Source: JAHCIE01 sp034431435 (GTDB taxonomy: Bacteria > Chloroflexota > Anaerolineae > Epilineales > JAHCIE01). Taken from it: DNA of 64,000 nucleotides. Under the pieces are notes generated by a model. It did no database searches, was not told where the DNA came from, and worked only from the letters and a program-made list of their open reading frames with translations. Within the stretch, counting starts at the first letter, position 1, and each line of letters begins with the position of its first letter. Positions 34,382 to 43,022 of this stretch are shown one piece after another. The translations under genes and the position numbers were made by a program. The DNA is taken from NCBI GenBank assembly GCA_034431435.1, contig DAOUDG010000109.1:1-64000 (forward strand), read 5' to 3'.

Positions 34382-35095
34382 TCATTGCGGGTAAGCGTCG
34401 AAGCCTTTCTTGTCGTCGGAGGTCTTTGGCTTGGGCGTGTTCTTGACCTGCTCCTTGAGCGCGGCCAGTTCGTCTTCCACGCCCGCGTTGGCTTCAAGTT
34501 CCTCGAACTGGGCATCGAGGCTGCCCTTCTGAACCTCCTCCATCGCCTCGGCCTTCGCTTCCTGGCTGCGTACCTGATCCTCCAACTGGGATAGGGGCGA
34601 GGTGGGATCGAAACCGTCGATCTTCTGCCCCGCTTCGGCGGCTTTCTGTTGGGCCTGAGCGCGGCGGGCGCGGGCAATCAGTTCGTCGCGGCGGCGGCTG
34701 GCCTCGTCGTGCTTGCGCTCCAGTTCGGCCAGGTCGGCCTTGAGACGGTTCACCAATTCTTGCTGCGTCTTCAACTGCTCGGTATAGGCAGCGACGCTCT
34801 TCTGATACTCGGCCTTGTTGCGCAAGGCCTGGCGGGCCAGGTCATCGTTGCCGGCCTGAACAGCGGCGCGGGCCCTGGCGTCCGCCTCGTCGCGCAAGGC
34901 TGTGGCGCGCTGGAGATCGGCCTCGATGGCGCGCTGCTGGGCGACCAACTCAGCGACCTGGGCGCGGACATCGGTGAGGGCGGCCTCCATGTCGCGCAGA
35001 ATCTGATCCAGCATCTTGGCGGGGTCTTCGGCGCGGTTCAGCAGGTCGTTGATGTTGGCGCGCAGCAACAGATTCATGCGGTCAAAGATGCCCAT
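34382..35095 (-). CDS. pspA: PspA/IM30-family membrane-stress protein
   Basis: A 237-residue PspA/IM30 (ESCRT-III-like) coiled-coil protein that binds stressed membranes and preserves their integrity. The N-terminal amphipathic helix MGIFDRMNLLLRANINDLLN is typical, followed by DPAKMLDQILRDMEAALTDV and a long heptad-rich region to about residue 200, then a Pro/Lys-rich tail. ATG 35095 has CAGGAGG, which sits in a small hairpin with the following TTCCTG. DUF4178 and DUF2207 genes follow upstream on the same strand, suggesting an envelope-stress cluster. Confidence 0.92.
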   Translation of the reverse strand: MGIFDRMNLLLRANINDLLNRAEDPAKMLDQILRDMEAALTDVRAQVAELVAQQRAIEADLQRATALRDEADARARAAVQAGNDDLARQALRNKAEYQKSVAAYTEQLKTQQELVNRLKADLAELERKHDEASRRRDELIARARRAQAQQKAAEAGQKIDGFDPTSPLSQLEDQVRSQEAKAEAMEEVQKGSLDAQFEELEANAGVEDELAALKEQVKNTPKPKTSDDKKGFDAYPQ

Positions 35096-35161
35096 GCAGG
35101 AACCTCCTGGGGTGATGCGTGGAGCGTAAACTACGCTGGAAGTTGTTCAGCCCTCAGCTGG

Positions 35162-35219
35162 CACAAAGGCATGCAAGGGAGGCCCACACATCTCGCTTCG
35201 CGCCTGTGTGACCTTTGTG
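35162..35219. repeat. palindromic repeat, copy iv
   Basis: Nested arms CACAAAGG (35162-35169)/CCTTTGTG (35212-35219) and CACACA (35185-35190)/TGTGTG (35205-35210). It shares the ACAAAGG word with copy ii and lies between pspA and the DUF4178 gene (gap 35096-35269). Confidence 0.5.
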
Positions 35220-35269
35220 TTGGTCCACAACAAGGCTACGCGCGACGATGATAGGCCTCTTCTCGCGTA

Positions 35270-36361
35270 TCACGTAGCGTCCGGCTTGCCGGGGAAGACC
35301 TCAAGCTCGTACTTACCGACGCGCTCGCCGTTGAAGGCGAAACGCTGGTTGTCGGGCCAGCGTTCCGCCCAGAGCAGGCTATCCTCGCGACCGCTGAGGC
35401 GGCGGTAGTCGATGAGCAGGCCGCGCCGCGCGCCGCCCATGCCCTCGATACTGGCCTCGGCGATGCCACGCCCGCGCAGGGTATAGCCCTGGTCCGCGCC
35501 CCAGTCGGCAGTATCGAATAGAGTGTCGGGGACGGCGCGGGGGGTGAGCCAGAAGCCGTCAAGGCCGCCGTTGAGGACGAGGAGCCAGCGCTCCTGGCCG
35601 CCGCCGCGCAGTTGATAGCGGTCGAAGACTGTGCCCCGGTCGTCGAAGTGCAGGCGGCCAGTGATCGAGTAGTCGACGCCGTTGGCCGACACCGCGTCGT
35701 TGAGCTTCATGTCGCCGATACTGGCGCGGGGAGTGATGGATGGGGCGTCGGCGGCGAGGACCTCGCGTGCGCTCTTGAGGCGCGCGTCACCCAGGACGGC
35801 CTCGTTGCGGCGGTCAACCATGACGCGAAGCTGAGCCAGGTCGTCGGTGAGGTCTTCGGGGTGGCCGCGCAGTACGCCGTCGGTGGCCTTGTCTAGCTCG
35901 TCAGCCTTCGCCATCAGGCCCCGGTCGATGCTCTGGAGGGTCTGGAAGGTCGTCTCGGTCATGGAGGGCGGTACGCCCTGGTCGTAGCTGGGGTGACGCA
36001 ACTGGTCTTCCAGGCTCTCCATCTCAGCGAGAAGAGGCTTGGAGACCGAGCCGTCGGCCTTGAGGCGCTCGCTAGAGCGCGACAGGCGGTCGGCGACGTA
36101 GGTGCGGGCGCGACGCTCCTCATCACGCCACGCCCACTGCTGCTCCATCGTTGCCGTCTCGACGGCGGCGGCCTTGCCCTGGCTGTTGAGGAGCAGGCCG
36201 CTCATCACCAGACCGATGACGACAATCGCCGCCGGTATCAGGCATAGCAGTGCGCCGCCGGCGGTTGGCGAGGCAACGGCCAGCCAGCCGACGGTGCCGA
36301 CGCCCAGAATGGCGGCAGCGATGATGAGGAGATTGCCGGTCATTCCCGACTGACTCTGCAT
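35270..36361 (-). CDS. DUF4178-domain membrane protein
   Basis: A 363-residue protein with two N-terminal membrane spans (LLIIAAAILGVGTVGWLAVA and LLCLIPAAIVVIGLVMSGLLL), a coiled-coil middle (residues about 85-210) and a C-terminal DUF4178-type domain (DYSITGRLHFDDRGTVFDRY, GGGQERWLLVLNGGLDGFWL). ATG 36361 follows GGAGGG. DUF4178 proteins are, from my recollection of comparative-genomic work, recurrent neighbours of PspA; here the gene lies directly upstream of pspA on the same strand. A role in membrane-stress signalling is inferred. Confidence 0.75.
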   Translation of the reverse strand: MQSQSGMTGNLLIIAAAILGVGTVGWLAVASPTAGGALLCLIPAAIVVIGLVMSGLLLNSQGKAAAVETATMEQQWAWRDEERRARTYVADRLSRSSERLKADGSVSKPLLAEMESLEDQLRHPSYDQGVPPSMTETTFQTLQSIDRGLMAKADELDKATDGVLRGHPEDLTDDLAQLRVMVDRRNEAVLGDARLKSAREVLAADAPSITPRASIGDMKLNDAVSANGVDYSITGRLHFDDRGTVFDRYQLRGGGQERWLLVLNGGLDGFWLTPRAVPDTLFDTADWGADQGYTLRGRGIAEASIEGMGGARRGLLIDYRRLSGREDSLLWAERWPDNQRFAFNGERVGKYELEVFPGKPDAT

Positions 36362-36380
36362 GCGACCCTCCGCACGTGTA

Positions 36381-38351
36381 TTAGCTCCAGCCGCTACTGG
36401 CGCCGCCGCCGCCGCCGCCACCACCACCCCAGCCGCCACCACCGCTAGACCAGCCGCCGCCACCGCCGCCACCGCCGCCCCAACCGCCACTCGCCAGGGA
36501 GCGCGAGGCGCGGTCGAGCATGTCGGCGAGACCTCCGCTCACCTGGTCGGGGGTGGCCGGCATGGTGCTGCCCCCCTGACCTGATGGGCTGTCGCCCCCA
36601 CCACTGCCGGCGATGATAATCGGGCCGCCGTGGCGGCCGGGGTAGCCCCAGCCACCACCGGGGAAGATGACGGGGCCGCCCGTTGGCATGGGGAAGCCCT
36701 GCGGGATGCCCATGCCCTTGTACCACTCTGGCATGGGCGTGCCGACCTGGGCGAACTTGCGTACCCACGTCTGGTCGATACCCATGGCGACGGCGTAGGG
36801 TAGATAGGCCTGGAAGACTTGCTTGGCGCGCTCGACTGGCTCGTACTGCTCGATGTTGGCCAGGTAGTCGCGGAAGGCGCGCCACACCACCGTCTGGCGC
36901 ACACCCTCGACAGTGCGCTTGGGCATGGCCGAGGCGGCCGCCATCATGATCCCGCCGATGATGAACAGCGACAGGCCGGGCAGGAAGGCCAGCGCCCCCG
37001 CGAACAGGCCGACGCACATGCCGAGGAAGCCGACGACGAAGCCCAGGCCCATCAGCACGCCGCCCCAGCGACGGTAACGCTGGCGAACCTGCTCAGGGTT
37101 GGCGACGAAGAGGCGCTGGCGAGCAACCTCATCGTAGAGGTCGGATTGCCAGGCGGGCATGCCAGAGTAGAAGCGGCCCTTTAGCTCCGACATCTTGAAC
37201 TCGTCGCTTTCGCCGAACAAGGCGTTCATCAGCGTCTTCTCGTAGGGCAGCAGGCTGTCGATGGCCTTGCGGTCCTCGATCTTGAACTTGAAGTCGAGAT
37301 CGGAGCCGACGAGCTTGTCGTTGCGGGTCTCCTCAATGTTGAGGACGTTGCGGTTGGCCAGGTCCACCAGGGTAGAGACCACGTCCTGGGGCGCGGCCTG
37401 CTCGTCCAGCAGTGTGCCGACGACGGCGGGGCGCAGGTCCGAGGGTGGCTCGCGCACGATCTTGACCTCGCTGGCGGCGGTGGTCTGAGGGTCGCGGCCG
37501 CGGCTGTAGTAGGCCAGCAGCAGGCCCAGGCCGCCGCCAACGATAATCAGGCCGCCCAGGACGATGCCGGCGAGGTTGATGCTCGCTGCCCGGTCGGCCG
37601 CGTACTCGGCGGCCAGCTCCGACTGCTCGACCTGTGATTGCCAGGCGGGTGGGCGGGCATTGACGATCCCGTGGGGGAACTGGACGCGGGTCTCGAATTG
37701 CGCGCTCGAAGGCAGGTTGCGGACGTTGTACTCGATGGTCTGCCCGTTGCGGACGGTCCCCTGGATGGAGGTGCGGCCGTCAACACTGCCCTCGGCGCGA
37801 ATCTGGGACGAATCGACCGCCTCGGGTAGGGTTACGGTTACCCGGCTGTTCTCAATGGGGCCGACACGCCCGCTGCGGAGGGCCGTCCAGTAGAACTGGT
37901 CGCCGGCGTCGGCAATGCGCAGGGCGTCGTTGAGGCGGTACTTGATGATAAAGGTCTTCTGGCCCGCCGTCGGCTGGAAGTTGAGGGTGATGCGCATCAC
38001 CGAGTCGCCGTTGGCCGCGCGTTCGCGGGTGGCGGTGAAAGTGCCGGGGTCGCCACTACTGGAACTGCGGTACGGTTGGCCGCCCGGCTCGCTGACGGAG
38101 ACATCGGTGATGCTGCCGACGTTGACGAGCGGGATGTCGGTGAAGCCGCGCTTACGGGATGTGCCCTTGAAGTCGACGGTCTGGGTCTCGGTGGTCAGCA
38201 CCGAGCCGTCCTTCTGGATCTGGAAGTCCATGTCGTAGCGGGGGTAGGTGACGATGTCACCCTGGGCGTAGCCGACGCCCACGAGGAAGACGGCCAGCAG
38301 GGCAGCCAACGCCAGCGCAACGGGGAGCCTGAACCGCTTGAAGTGGAACAT
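36381..38351 (-). CDS. DUF2207-family membrane protein with Gly-rich tail
   Basis: A 656-residue DUF2207 protein. A signal peptide/span (LPVALALAALLAVFLVGVGYAQ) leads an extracytoplasmic beta-rich domain to about residue 250 (YPRYDMDFQIQKDGSVLTTE, RKRGFTDIPLV), then a span (LAGIVLGGLIIVGGGLGLLLAYY), a cytoplasmic helical part, and a pair of spans near residues 435-475. The last 40 residues are nearly all Gly/Ser/Trp with runs of Gly, a feature of this family. ATG 38351 or 38363; an extended -10 promoter lies about 70 bases upstream. It is followed by DUF4178 and pspA on the same strand. Confidence 0.8.
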   Translation of the reverse strand: MFHFKRFRLPVALALAALLAVFLVGVGYAQGDIVTYPRYDMDFQIQKDGSVLTTETQTVDFKGTSRKRGFTDIPLVNVGSITDVSVSEPGGQPYRSSSSGDPGTFTATRERAANGDSVMRITLNFQPTAGQKTFIIKYRLNDALRIADAGDQFYWTALRSGRVGPIENSRVTVTLPEAVDSSQIRAEGSVDGRTSIQGTVRNGQTIEYNVRNLPSSAQFETRVQFPHGIVNARPPAWQSQVEQSELAAEYAADRAASINLAGIVLGGLIIVGGGLGLLLAYYSRGRDPQTTAASEVKIVREPPSDLRPAVVGTLLDEQAAPQDVVSTLVDLANRNVLNIEETRNDKLVGSDLDFKFKIEDRKAIDSLLPYEKTLMNALFGESDEFKMSELKGRFYSGMPAWQSDLYDEVARQRLFVANPEQVRQRYRRWGGVLMGLGFVVGFLGMCVGLFAGALAFLPGLSLFIIGGIMMAAASAMPKRTVEGVRQTVVWRAFRDYLANIEQYEPVERAKQVFQAYLPYAVAMGIDQTWVRKFAQVGTPMPEWYKGMGIPQGFPMPTGGPVIFPGGGWGYPGRHGGPIIIAGSGGGDSPSGQGGSTMPATPDQVSGGLADMLDRASRSLASGGWGGGGGGGGGWSSGGGGWGGGGGGGGGASSGWS

Positions 38352-38420
38352 ACAACCTGCCATTCGTTTCTAGGCCAGGCATGGTTCGGGGGCTATGTCT
38401 GACCTGGCTTACCACTATCC

Positions 38421-38429
38421 ATTATAGCA
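38421..38429 (-). promoter_or_regulatory. extended -10 promoter of the DUF2207 gene
   Basis: TGCTATAAT on the minus strand (TG-n-TATAAT). It would start transcription about 60 bases before ATG 38351. Confidence 0.55.
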
Positions 38430-38602
38430 TACGTCGCAAGTGGCGGTGCGTTGCAGATTTCGGGCCGCGACTCTGCCTGGTGTGCGGGGGCTGCGCTCCC
38501 GCGGCGGCCGCATGGCTGCCACACGCCAGGCCACTGCTCCGCCCCCGAATCGATGTGAGCGTCCGGACGGCCAGAAGAAGCGCATGCCGGGCGCAAACGG
38601 TG

Positions 38603-38608
38603 TATAAT
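38603..38608 (+). promoter_or_regulatory. guaB -10 box
   Basis: TATAAT preceded by GGTG, about 60 bases before ATG 38668; no clear -35 box. Confidence 0.5.
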
Positions 38609-38667
38609 TCGCGGGCGAAGACAGAAGTGGGCACGAAAACCTACCCTTGCGTTTGAAGGAGAAAGAC

Positions 38668-40167
38668 ATGGCTGCTCCCGTGTCATCCATCGCGGCAATG
38701 GGCGAGTCTGACGACCTGGGGCAGACAGCGTTTCCCCTGGGCCTGACCTTCGACGACGTGCTGCTGGTCCCCCGACGATCGAGCATCCGCTCGCGGGGCG
38801 ATGTCAGCACGGCGACGCCCCTGACGCGGCGTATCACCCTCAATATCCCCATTGTGAGCGCCAATATGGACACCGTCACCGAGTCGGCGATGGCGATTGC
38901 CCTGGCGCGGGCGGGCGGCATCGGCATCATTCACCGCTTCAATATGCCAGATCGCCAGGCGGCGGAGGTGGCGAAGGTCAAGCGGGCCGAGAGCTACGTC
39001 GTCGAGAGTCCCTACACCATCGGCACGGAGGCGACGGTCGCCGAGGCGCGGGCGCTCATGCGCATGTGGGATACCGGCGGTCTGCTGGTCATGGATGGTG
39101 AGGCGCTCGTTGGCATCCTGACCGAGCGCGACTTGCTCTTCGAGGACGACCCACAGCGATCGATCGCCGAGGTGATGACACCTCGCGCGCAACTCATCGT
39201 CGCACCTCCCAAGACGTCGGTGGACGAGGCGAAGGCGATCCTGCATCGCCACAAGATCGAGAAGCTGCCCCTGCTCGATGAGCAGGGCAAGCTGCACGGG
39301 GTCATCACATCCAAGGACATCGTACAGCGGCAGCAGCACCCACTGGCGACGAAGGATCGCAAGGGACGGTTACGGGTTGGGGCGGCGGTGGGCGTGCGGC
39401 CCGGCTATATGGCGCGGGCCGAGGCGCTGCTCAAGGCGGGGGTGGATGTTATCGTGGTTGACATCGCCCACGGCCACTCGGAGAATGCCATCGACGCTAC
39501 GCGCGCGCTACGGCGCGAGTTGGGCTCGGCGGTGGAGATCATCGCCGGCAACGTGGCGACGGCCGAGGGAGTGGAGGACCTGGTCGAGGCGGGGGCGGAC
39601 GCCGTGAAAGTGGGGGTTGGTCCCGGCTCCATCTGCATCACGCGCATCGTGACGGGCTTCGGCGTGCCGCAACTGTCGGCGATCCTCGAGTGCGCCGCGG
39701 CTGGGCGACGGCTGGGCGTGCCGATCATCGCCGACGGTGGCATCCGAGCGTCGGGCGATCTGGTAAAGGCGCTGGCGGCCGGGGCGCAGACGGTGATGAT
39801 TGGTAGCCTGCTGGCGGGGACGACAGAGAGTCCGGGCCTGACCATCATGCGCCGTGGGCGCAAGTACAAGGTCAGCCGGGGGATGGCGTCGCTGGCCGCC
39901 AACATCAGCCGCCAGGGGGTCGAGCCGGAGGACAAGCTGCCCGAGGAGGTGGACTGGCAGGCTGTGGTGGCGGAGGGCGTGGAGGCCGTTGTGCCGTACC
40001 GGGGCGATGTGGGCGAGGTACTGGGTCAGATGGTGGGGGGGCTGCGCTCAGGGCTGAGCTACGCTGGCGCGCGGAGCATCCGGGAATTGCAGGCCAACGC
40101 GCGCTTTGTGCGCATCACCCAGGCCGGAGTCAAGGAGAGCGGCCCTCACGACGTGGAGTTGACATAG
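38668..40167 (+). CDS. guaB: inosine 5'-monophosphate dehydrogenase
   Basis: Oxidises IMP to XMP with NAD+, the committed step of GMP synthesis. 499 residues, usual length. The barrel starts FPLGLTFDDVLLVPRRSSI; two CBS domains lie at about residues 100-220 (EATVAEARALMRMW and KTSVDEAKAILHRHKIEKLP); the catalytic cysteine is in GVGPGSICITRIVTG, followed by IIADGGIRASGDLVKALAAG and the flap GMASLAANISRQG. ATG 38668 is preceded by GAAGGAGAAAGAC. yqeG follows after 3 bases and a lipid kinase after that, likely one operon. Confidence 0.96.
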   Translation: MAAPVSSIAAMGESDDLGQTAFPLGLTFDDVLLVPRRSSIRSRGDVSTATPLTRRITLNIPIVSANMDTVTESAMAIALARAGGIGIIHRFNMPDRQAAEVAKVKRAESYVVESPYTIGTEATVAEARALMRMWDTGGLLVMDGEALVGILTERDLLFEDDPQRSIAEVMTPRAQLIVAPPKTSVDEAKAILHRHKIEKLPLLDEQGKLHGVITSKDIVQRQQHPLATKDRKGRLRVGAAVGVRPGYMARAEALLKAGVDVIVVDIAHGHSENAIDATRALRRELGSAVEIIAGNVATAEGVEDLVEAGADAVKVGVGPGSICITRIVTGFGVPQLSAILECAAAGRRLGVPIIADGGIRASGDLVKALAAGAQTVMIGSLLAGTTESPGLTIMRRGRKYKVSRGMASLAANISRQGVEPEDKLPEEVDWQAVVAEGVEAVVPYRGDVGEVLGQMVGGLRSGLSYAGARSIRELQANARFVRITQAGVKESGPHDVELT

Positions 40168-40170
40168 GAT

Positions 40171-40671
40171 ATGACCAATATGCTGAGCCAGCTCACCCCC
40201 GATCTCGTTGTTCGCTCGGTGCAGGAGATTCCCCTTCAGCACCTGGCGGCGCGAGGTATACGCGGTCTGCTGTTCGACCTGGACAACACGCTGATGGAGC
40301 ACCACGGCGATCACTTTGATCCCTTTGTCACGCTCTGGATCAAGGGAGCGCTGGCGCAGGGCTTCAAGGTCGCGATTGCCTCCAACAGCCCGCCGGAGCG
40401 CATCGTAACGCTGTCGGCGGAGCTGGGCGTGCCTGGCATTGCCAGGTCGGGCAAGCCGCGCCGCGGCGGCCTGCGGCAGGCGCTGGCCGTGCTGGACCTG
40501 CGCCCGGAGGAGGCCGCGATGGTGGGCGATCAGATCTTTACCGACGTGTGGGCGGGGCGGCGGCTGGGGCTGTACACGATCCTGGTCGATCGCTATGCCA
40601 GACACGAGCCGTGGTTCATCCAGGCCAAGCGGCCGGTAGAGCGGGTTGTGTTGCGCCGGCGTAGGGCGTAG
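40171..40671 (+). CDS. yqeG: YqeG-family HAD phosphatase
   Basis: A 166-residue HAD superfamily phosphatase of the YqeG type. Motif I is LLFDLDNTLMEH (nucleophile Asp), motif II is AIASNSPPER, and the motif III/IV region is GKPRRGG and MVGDQIFTDVWAGRRLGLYT. Related proteins act on mitochondrial/bacterial phosphatidylglycerophosphate, and a lipid kinase is next door, but the substrate here is not shown. ATG 40171 lies 3 bases after the guaB stop, so translation is coupled. Confidence 0.88.
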   Translation: MTNMLSQLTPDLVVRSVQEIPLQHLAARGIRGLLFDLDNTLMEHHGDHFDPFVTLWIKGALAQGFKVAIASNSPPERIVTLSAELGVPGIARSGKPRRGGLRQALAVLDLRPEEAAMVGDQIFTDVWAGRRLGLYTILVDRYARHEPWFIQAKRPVERVVLRRRRA

Positions 40672-40685
40672 CGCGTGGAGCGTGG

Positions 40686-41576
40686 ATGTCCCGCTATCTA
40701 TTCATCCTCAATCCGTGGGCGGGGCGCGGGACGGGCGCCAGGGTCATTCAGCGTGTCATGCAAGCGGCCACGGCCCAGGGTCTCGACTATCGCGTGACGC
40801 TCACAGCCCGGCCGCGCCATGCGCTGGAGCTGGCCCACGAGGCGGCCGACAGCTACGACATTGTGGTGGCGGTGGGTGGCGATGGCACAGTCCACGAGGT
40901 GGTCAATGGGCTGCTCGCCGCGTCAGGCGGCGGGGTGACGCGGCCGCTGGGCATCGTACCCATCGGGTCGGGGGATGACTTCGCCAACCATCTGCGGCTG
41001 CCCGCCCACTCCATCGAGAAGTGCGTCGAGCGCATCGCCCAGGGCGAGCCGGGCCTGGTGGATGTGGGGCGGGTGAACAGCGAGTATTTCGCCAACGAGG
41101 TGGGCCTGGCCTTCGAGGCCTACGTGACGGCGGAAAGCCGCAAGGTGACGGCTCCTGTGGGGCCGCTGATCTACCTGATCGCCATCTTCCGCTCGCTGGG
41201 GTCGTACAGGCTGCCCCGGCTGCGGTTGCACTGGGAGGGCGGTGAGGCCGAGCGCGAGATGCTGATGGTGTCGGTCGCGAACGGTCACCGCGCGGGCGGG
41301 GGGATGCTCTTCGCCCCCGACGCCGACGCGCGCGATGGGTTGTTCGACGTGGTGATTGCCGATGCAATGGGGCGGGGGGAGATTCTGCGACTGTTGCCGA
41401 AGGTGTACCAGGGCAAGCACATCAGTGAAGACCCGGTGACGGTCGTGCGTACACCGTGGCTGACGGTGGATTCCAACAAGCCGCTGCCGGTGCAGGCCGA
41501 TGGGGAGGTTCTGGCGCTGGATATGCGGCATCTGGAGTTTGAGTTGCTACCGCTGCGCGTGCCCGTGTTCAACTGA
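40686..41576 (+). CDS. diacylglycerol/lipid kinase family protein
   Basis: A 296-residue lipid kinase of the DgkB/YegS type, phosphorylating diacylglycerol or a related lipid. The nucleotide-binding region has LFILNPWAGRGTG, DIVVAVGGDGTVHEVVNGLL (the GGDGT motif) and IVPIGSGDDFANHL; the second domain includes NEVGLAFEAYVTAESRKVT and ANGHRAGGGMLFAPDADARDGLFDVV. ATG 40686 is 14 bases after yqeG. A rho-independent-like hairpin ends the operon. Confidence 0.9.
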   Translation: MSRYLFILNPWAGRGTGARVIQRVMQAATAQGLDYRVTLTARPRHALELAHEAADSYDIVVAVGGDGTVHEVVNGLLAASGGGVTRPLGIVPIGSGDDFANHLRLPAHSIEKCVERIAQGEPGLVDVGRVNSEYFANEVGLAFEAYVTAESRKVTAPVGPLIYLIAIFRSLGSYRLPRLRLHWEGGEAEREMLMVSVANGHRAGGGMLFAPDADARDGLFDVVIADAMGRGEILRLLPKVYQGKHISEDPVTVVRTPWLTVDSNKPLPVQADGEVLALDMRHLEFELLPLRVPVFN

Positions 41577-41620
41577 GTGGCGCCGCGCTCCCGGCGAGGG
41601 CGGTGGCGTGGACAATGCGA

Positions 41621-41649
41621 AGGACCAAGGGGGGCGTCCCCTTGGTCCT
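41621..41649. terminator. strong hairpin between convergent genes
   Basis: AGGACCAAGGGG / CCCCTTGGTCCT, perfect 12-bp stem with a 5-base loop, followed by CGTCGTTTGT. It terminates the guaB operon and probably the minus-strand ScyD-like gene too. Confidence 0.7.
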
Positions 41650-41704
41650 CGTCGTTTGTCAGCTCTTCACCCAACTGCGTGCCTGGGTGTGGGGCCAGGC
41701 GGGG

Positions 41705-42838
41705 TTAGGGCTGGATGCGGAGGACTTCGCCCGCGCCAGGCAAGATGCTCATATTGGTGACGTACAGCGCGCCGTCGGGGCCGACGGTCACGCCGCCGGG
41801 GGCGAGCAGGCCCTCGCTGGCGATCTCCGTGTGTGTGCCGTCGGGGGCGACCCGGATCAGAGCGCCGACCGGGAGGCCCTCTCCCCCAGCCAGCAGACCC
41901 TCCTTGGCGATTTCCAGCACATACAGCGAGCCGTCCTTGCCGAAGGCCACATCAACGATGTTGGTGAAGCCACTGGCGTAGACGGTGGGTGCGCCGCCGC
42001 CCGCCGGAACGCGGTAGACATTCGCGGCGCCAACGGGGAAGGGGAAGCCGGTCAGTTGCCCTACGTAGTACGCGCCGTCCGGCCCCATGACAACCGAGGT
42101 GGGCACGGCTTGCATGGGAATGGTCGCGCCGGGGGGCATGCCGAGGAAGGGCGGCGCCTCGACCAGCCGGTCGGGGAAGACGGCCAGGGTGGTTATGAGG
42201 CCCTTCGCGTCAATCTGAACGAGGTCATTACCGCCAGCATCGGCGACAATTTGCTTGTCCGGCACGGCCAGGACACTGTAGGGGTTGCTGTCGGGCGGCT
42301 GAGTACCGTCAGGGTTTGCGACGCCTTCGTAGGCGGCCACGTCGGCCGTGGCATTGAAGCCCTTGTAAGCACGGCCCTGGAGGAGCCGCCCCAGCCACTG
42401 CCCGTTCTGTCCGAGCTGGGCGCGCGCGGCAGGGTCGGCGCCCAGGCCGATGATGACGTTGATTTGCGCCTCGTTGAACAGTGACACGTCAACGGGACCG
42501 ATCGCCCCGCTGCCGTCGGGAGAGGCGAGGGAAGGCAGGTCGGTCACGATGCGCTCCTGGATGCCGCGCCACAGGTCGATGCGGCTGAGCGAGCCAGACA
42601 GGCCCAGGCAGACCTGGCCCCCTTCGGGGCCGGGCACGCACATGTCGTTGCCACCCATGCCGGCCTCGGCGACGTAGAGCAGGCCACTCGGGCCGAAGTC
42701 GAGGCCACGGGGATTATTGAGGCCGCGGGCAACCACGGTCATCTTGCCCTCGTCGGCGAGGGCCGTTGGGGCGAGGGCGACGAGCATGACGAGCAACAGT
42801 GCAAGCGCAGACCACATCCATCGTTGGCGCACGGTCAT
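41705..42838 (-). CDS. ScyD/ScyE-family secreted beta-propeller protein
   Basis: A 377-residue secreted protein. The signal peptide (WMWSALALLLVMLVALAPTALA) is cleaved after ALA. The mature part is a series of NHL/propeller-like blades: NNPRGLDFGPSGLLYVAEAG, TSVVMGPDGAYYVGQ, VDVAFGKDGSLYVLEIA and GGVTVGPDGALYVTN. The ScyD/ScyE family name comes from a cyanobacterial sunscreen-pigment cluster, but most members lie outside such clusters and their role is unknown. ATG 42838 follows AGGAGG, with a consensus-type promoter upstream. It stands alone. Confidence 0.85.
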   Translation of the reverse strand: MTVRQRWMWSALALLLVMLVALAPTALADEGKMTVVARGLNNPRGLDFGPSGLLYVAEAGMGGNDMCVPGPEGGQVCLGLSGSLSRIDLWRGIQERIVTDLPSLASPDGSGAIGPVDVSLFNEAQINVIIGLGADPAARAQLGQNGQWLGRLLQGRAYKGFNATADVAAYEGVANPDGTQPPDSNPYSVLAVPDKQIVADAGGNDLVQIDAKGLITTLAVFPDRLVEAPPFLGMPPGATIPMQAVPTSVVMGPDGAYYVGQLTGFPFPVGAANVYRVPAGGGAPTVYASGFTNIVDVAFGKDGSLYVLEIAKEGLLAGGEGLPVGALIRVAPDGTHTEIASEGLLAPGGVTVGPDGALYVTNMSILPGAGEVLRIQP

Positions 42839-42898
42839 CGATGCCTCCTGGGTGAATCTTCGGTTATCGCCGCGAGAGCGCTAGGGGGGGTACAGACC

Positions 42899-42928
42899 AG
42901 TATACCACGAATTGGGACGCGCTGTCAA
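42899..42928 (-). promoter_or_regulatory. promoter of the ScyD-like gene
   Basis: Perfect TTGACA (42928-42923), 18-base spacer, TATACT (42904-42899) on the minus strand with TGG before the -10. Start near 42892; leader about 54 bases. Confidence 0.65.
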
Positions 42929-43022
42929 TGGGTCTGGATGTCGGTTTAGGTCGCCATTTGGTGACACGACCGATGCGTGATGGGTGCGCGGCGGCGTGCC
43001 CACCGGAGATGGTCGAACTTCC

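Larger units (their letters stand above)
38352..38667. other. divergent promoter region between DUF2207 and guaB
   Basis: About 316 bases without a gene. It contains the minus-strand promoter at 38421-38429, the guaB -10 box at 38603-38608 and a small palindrome CGTCCGGACG near 38560. Confidence 0.55.
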
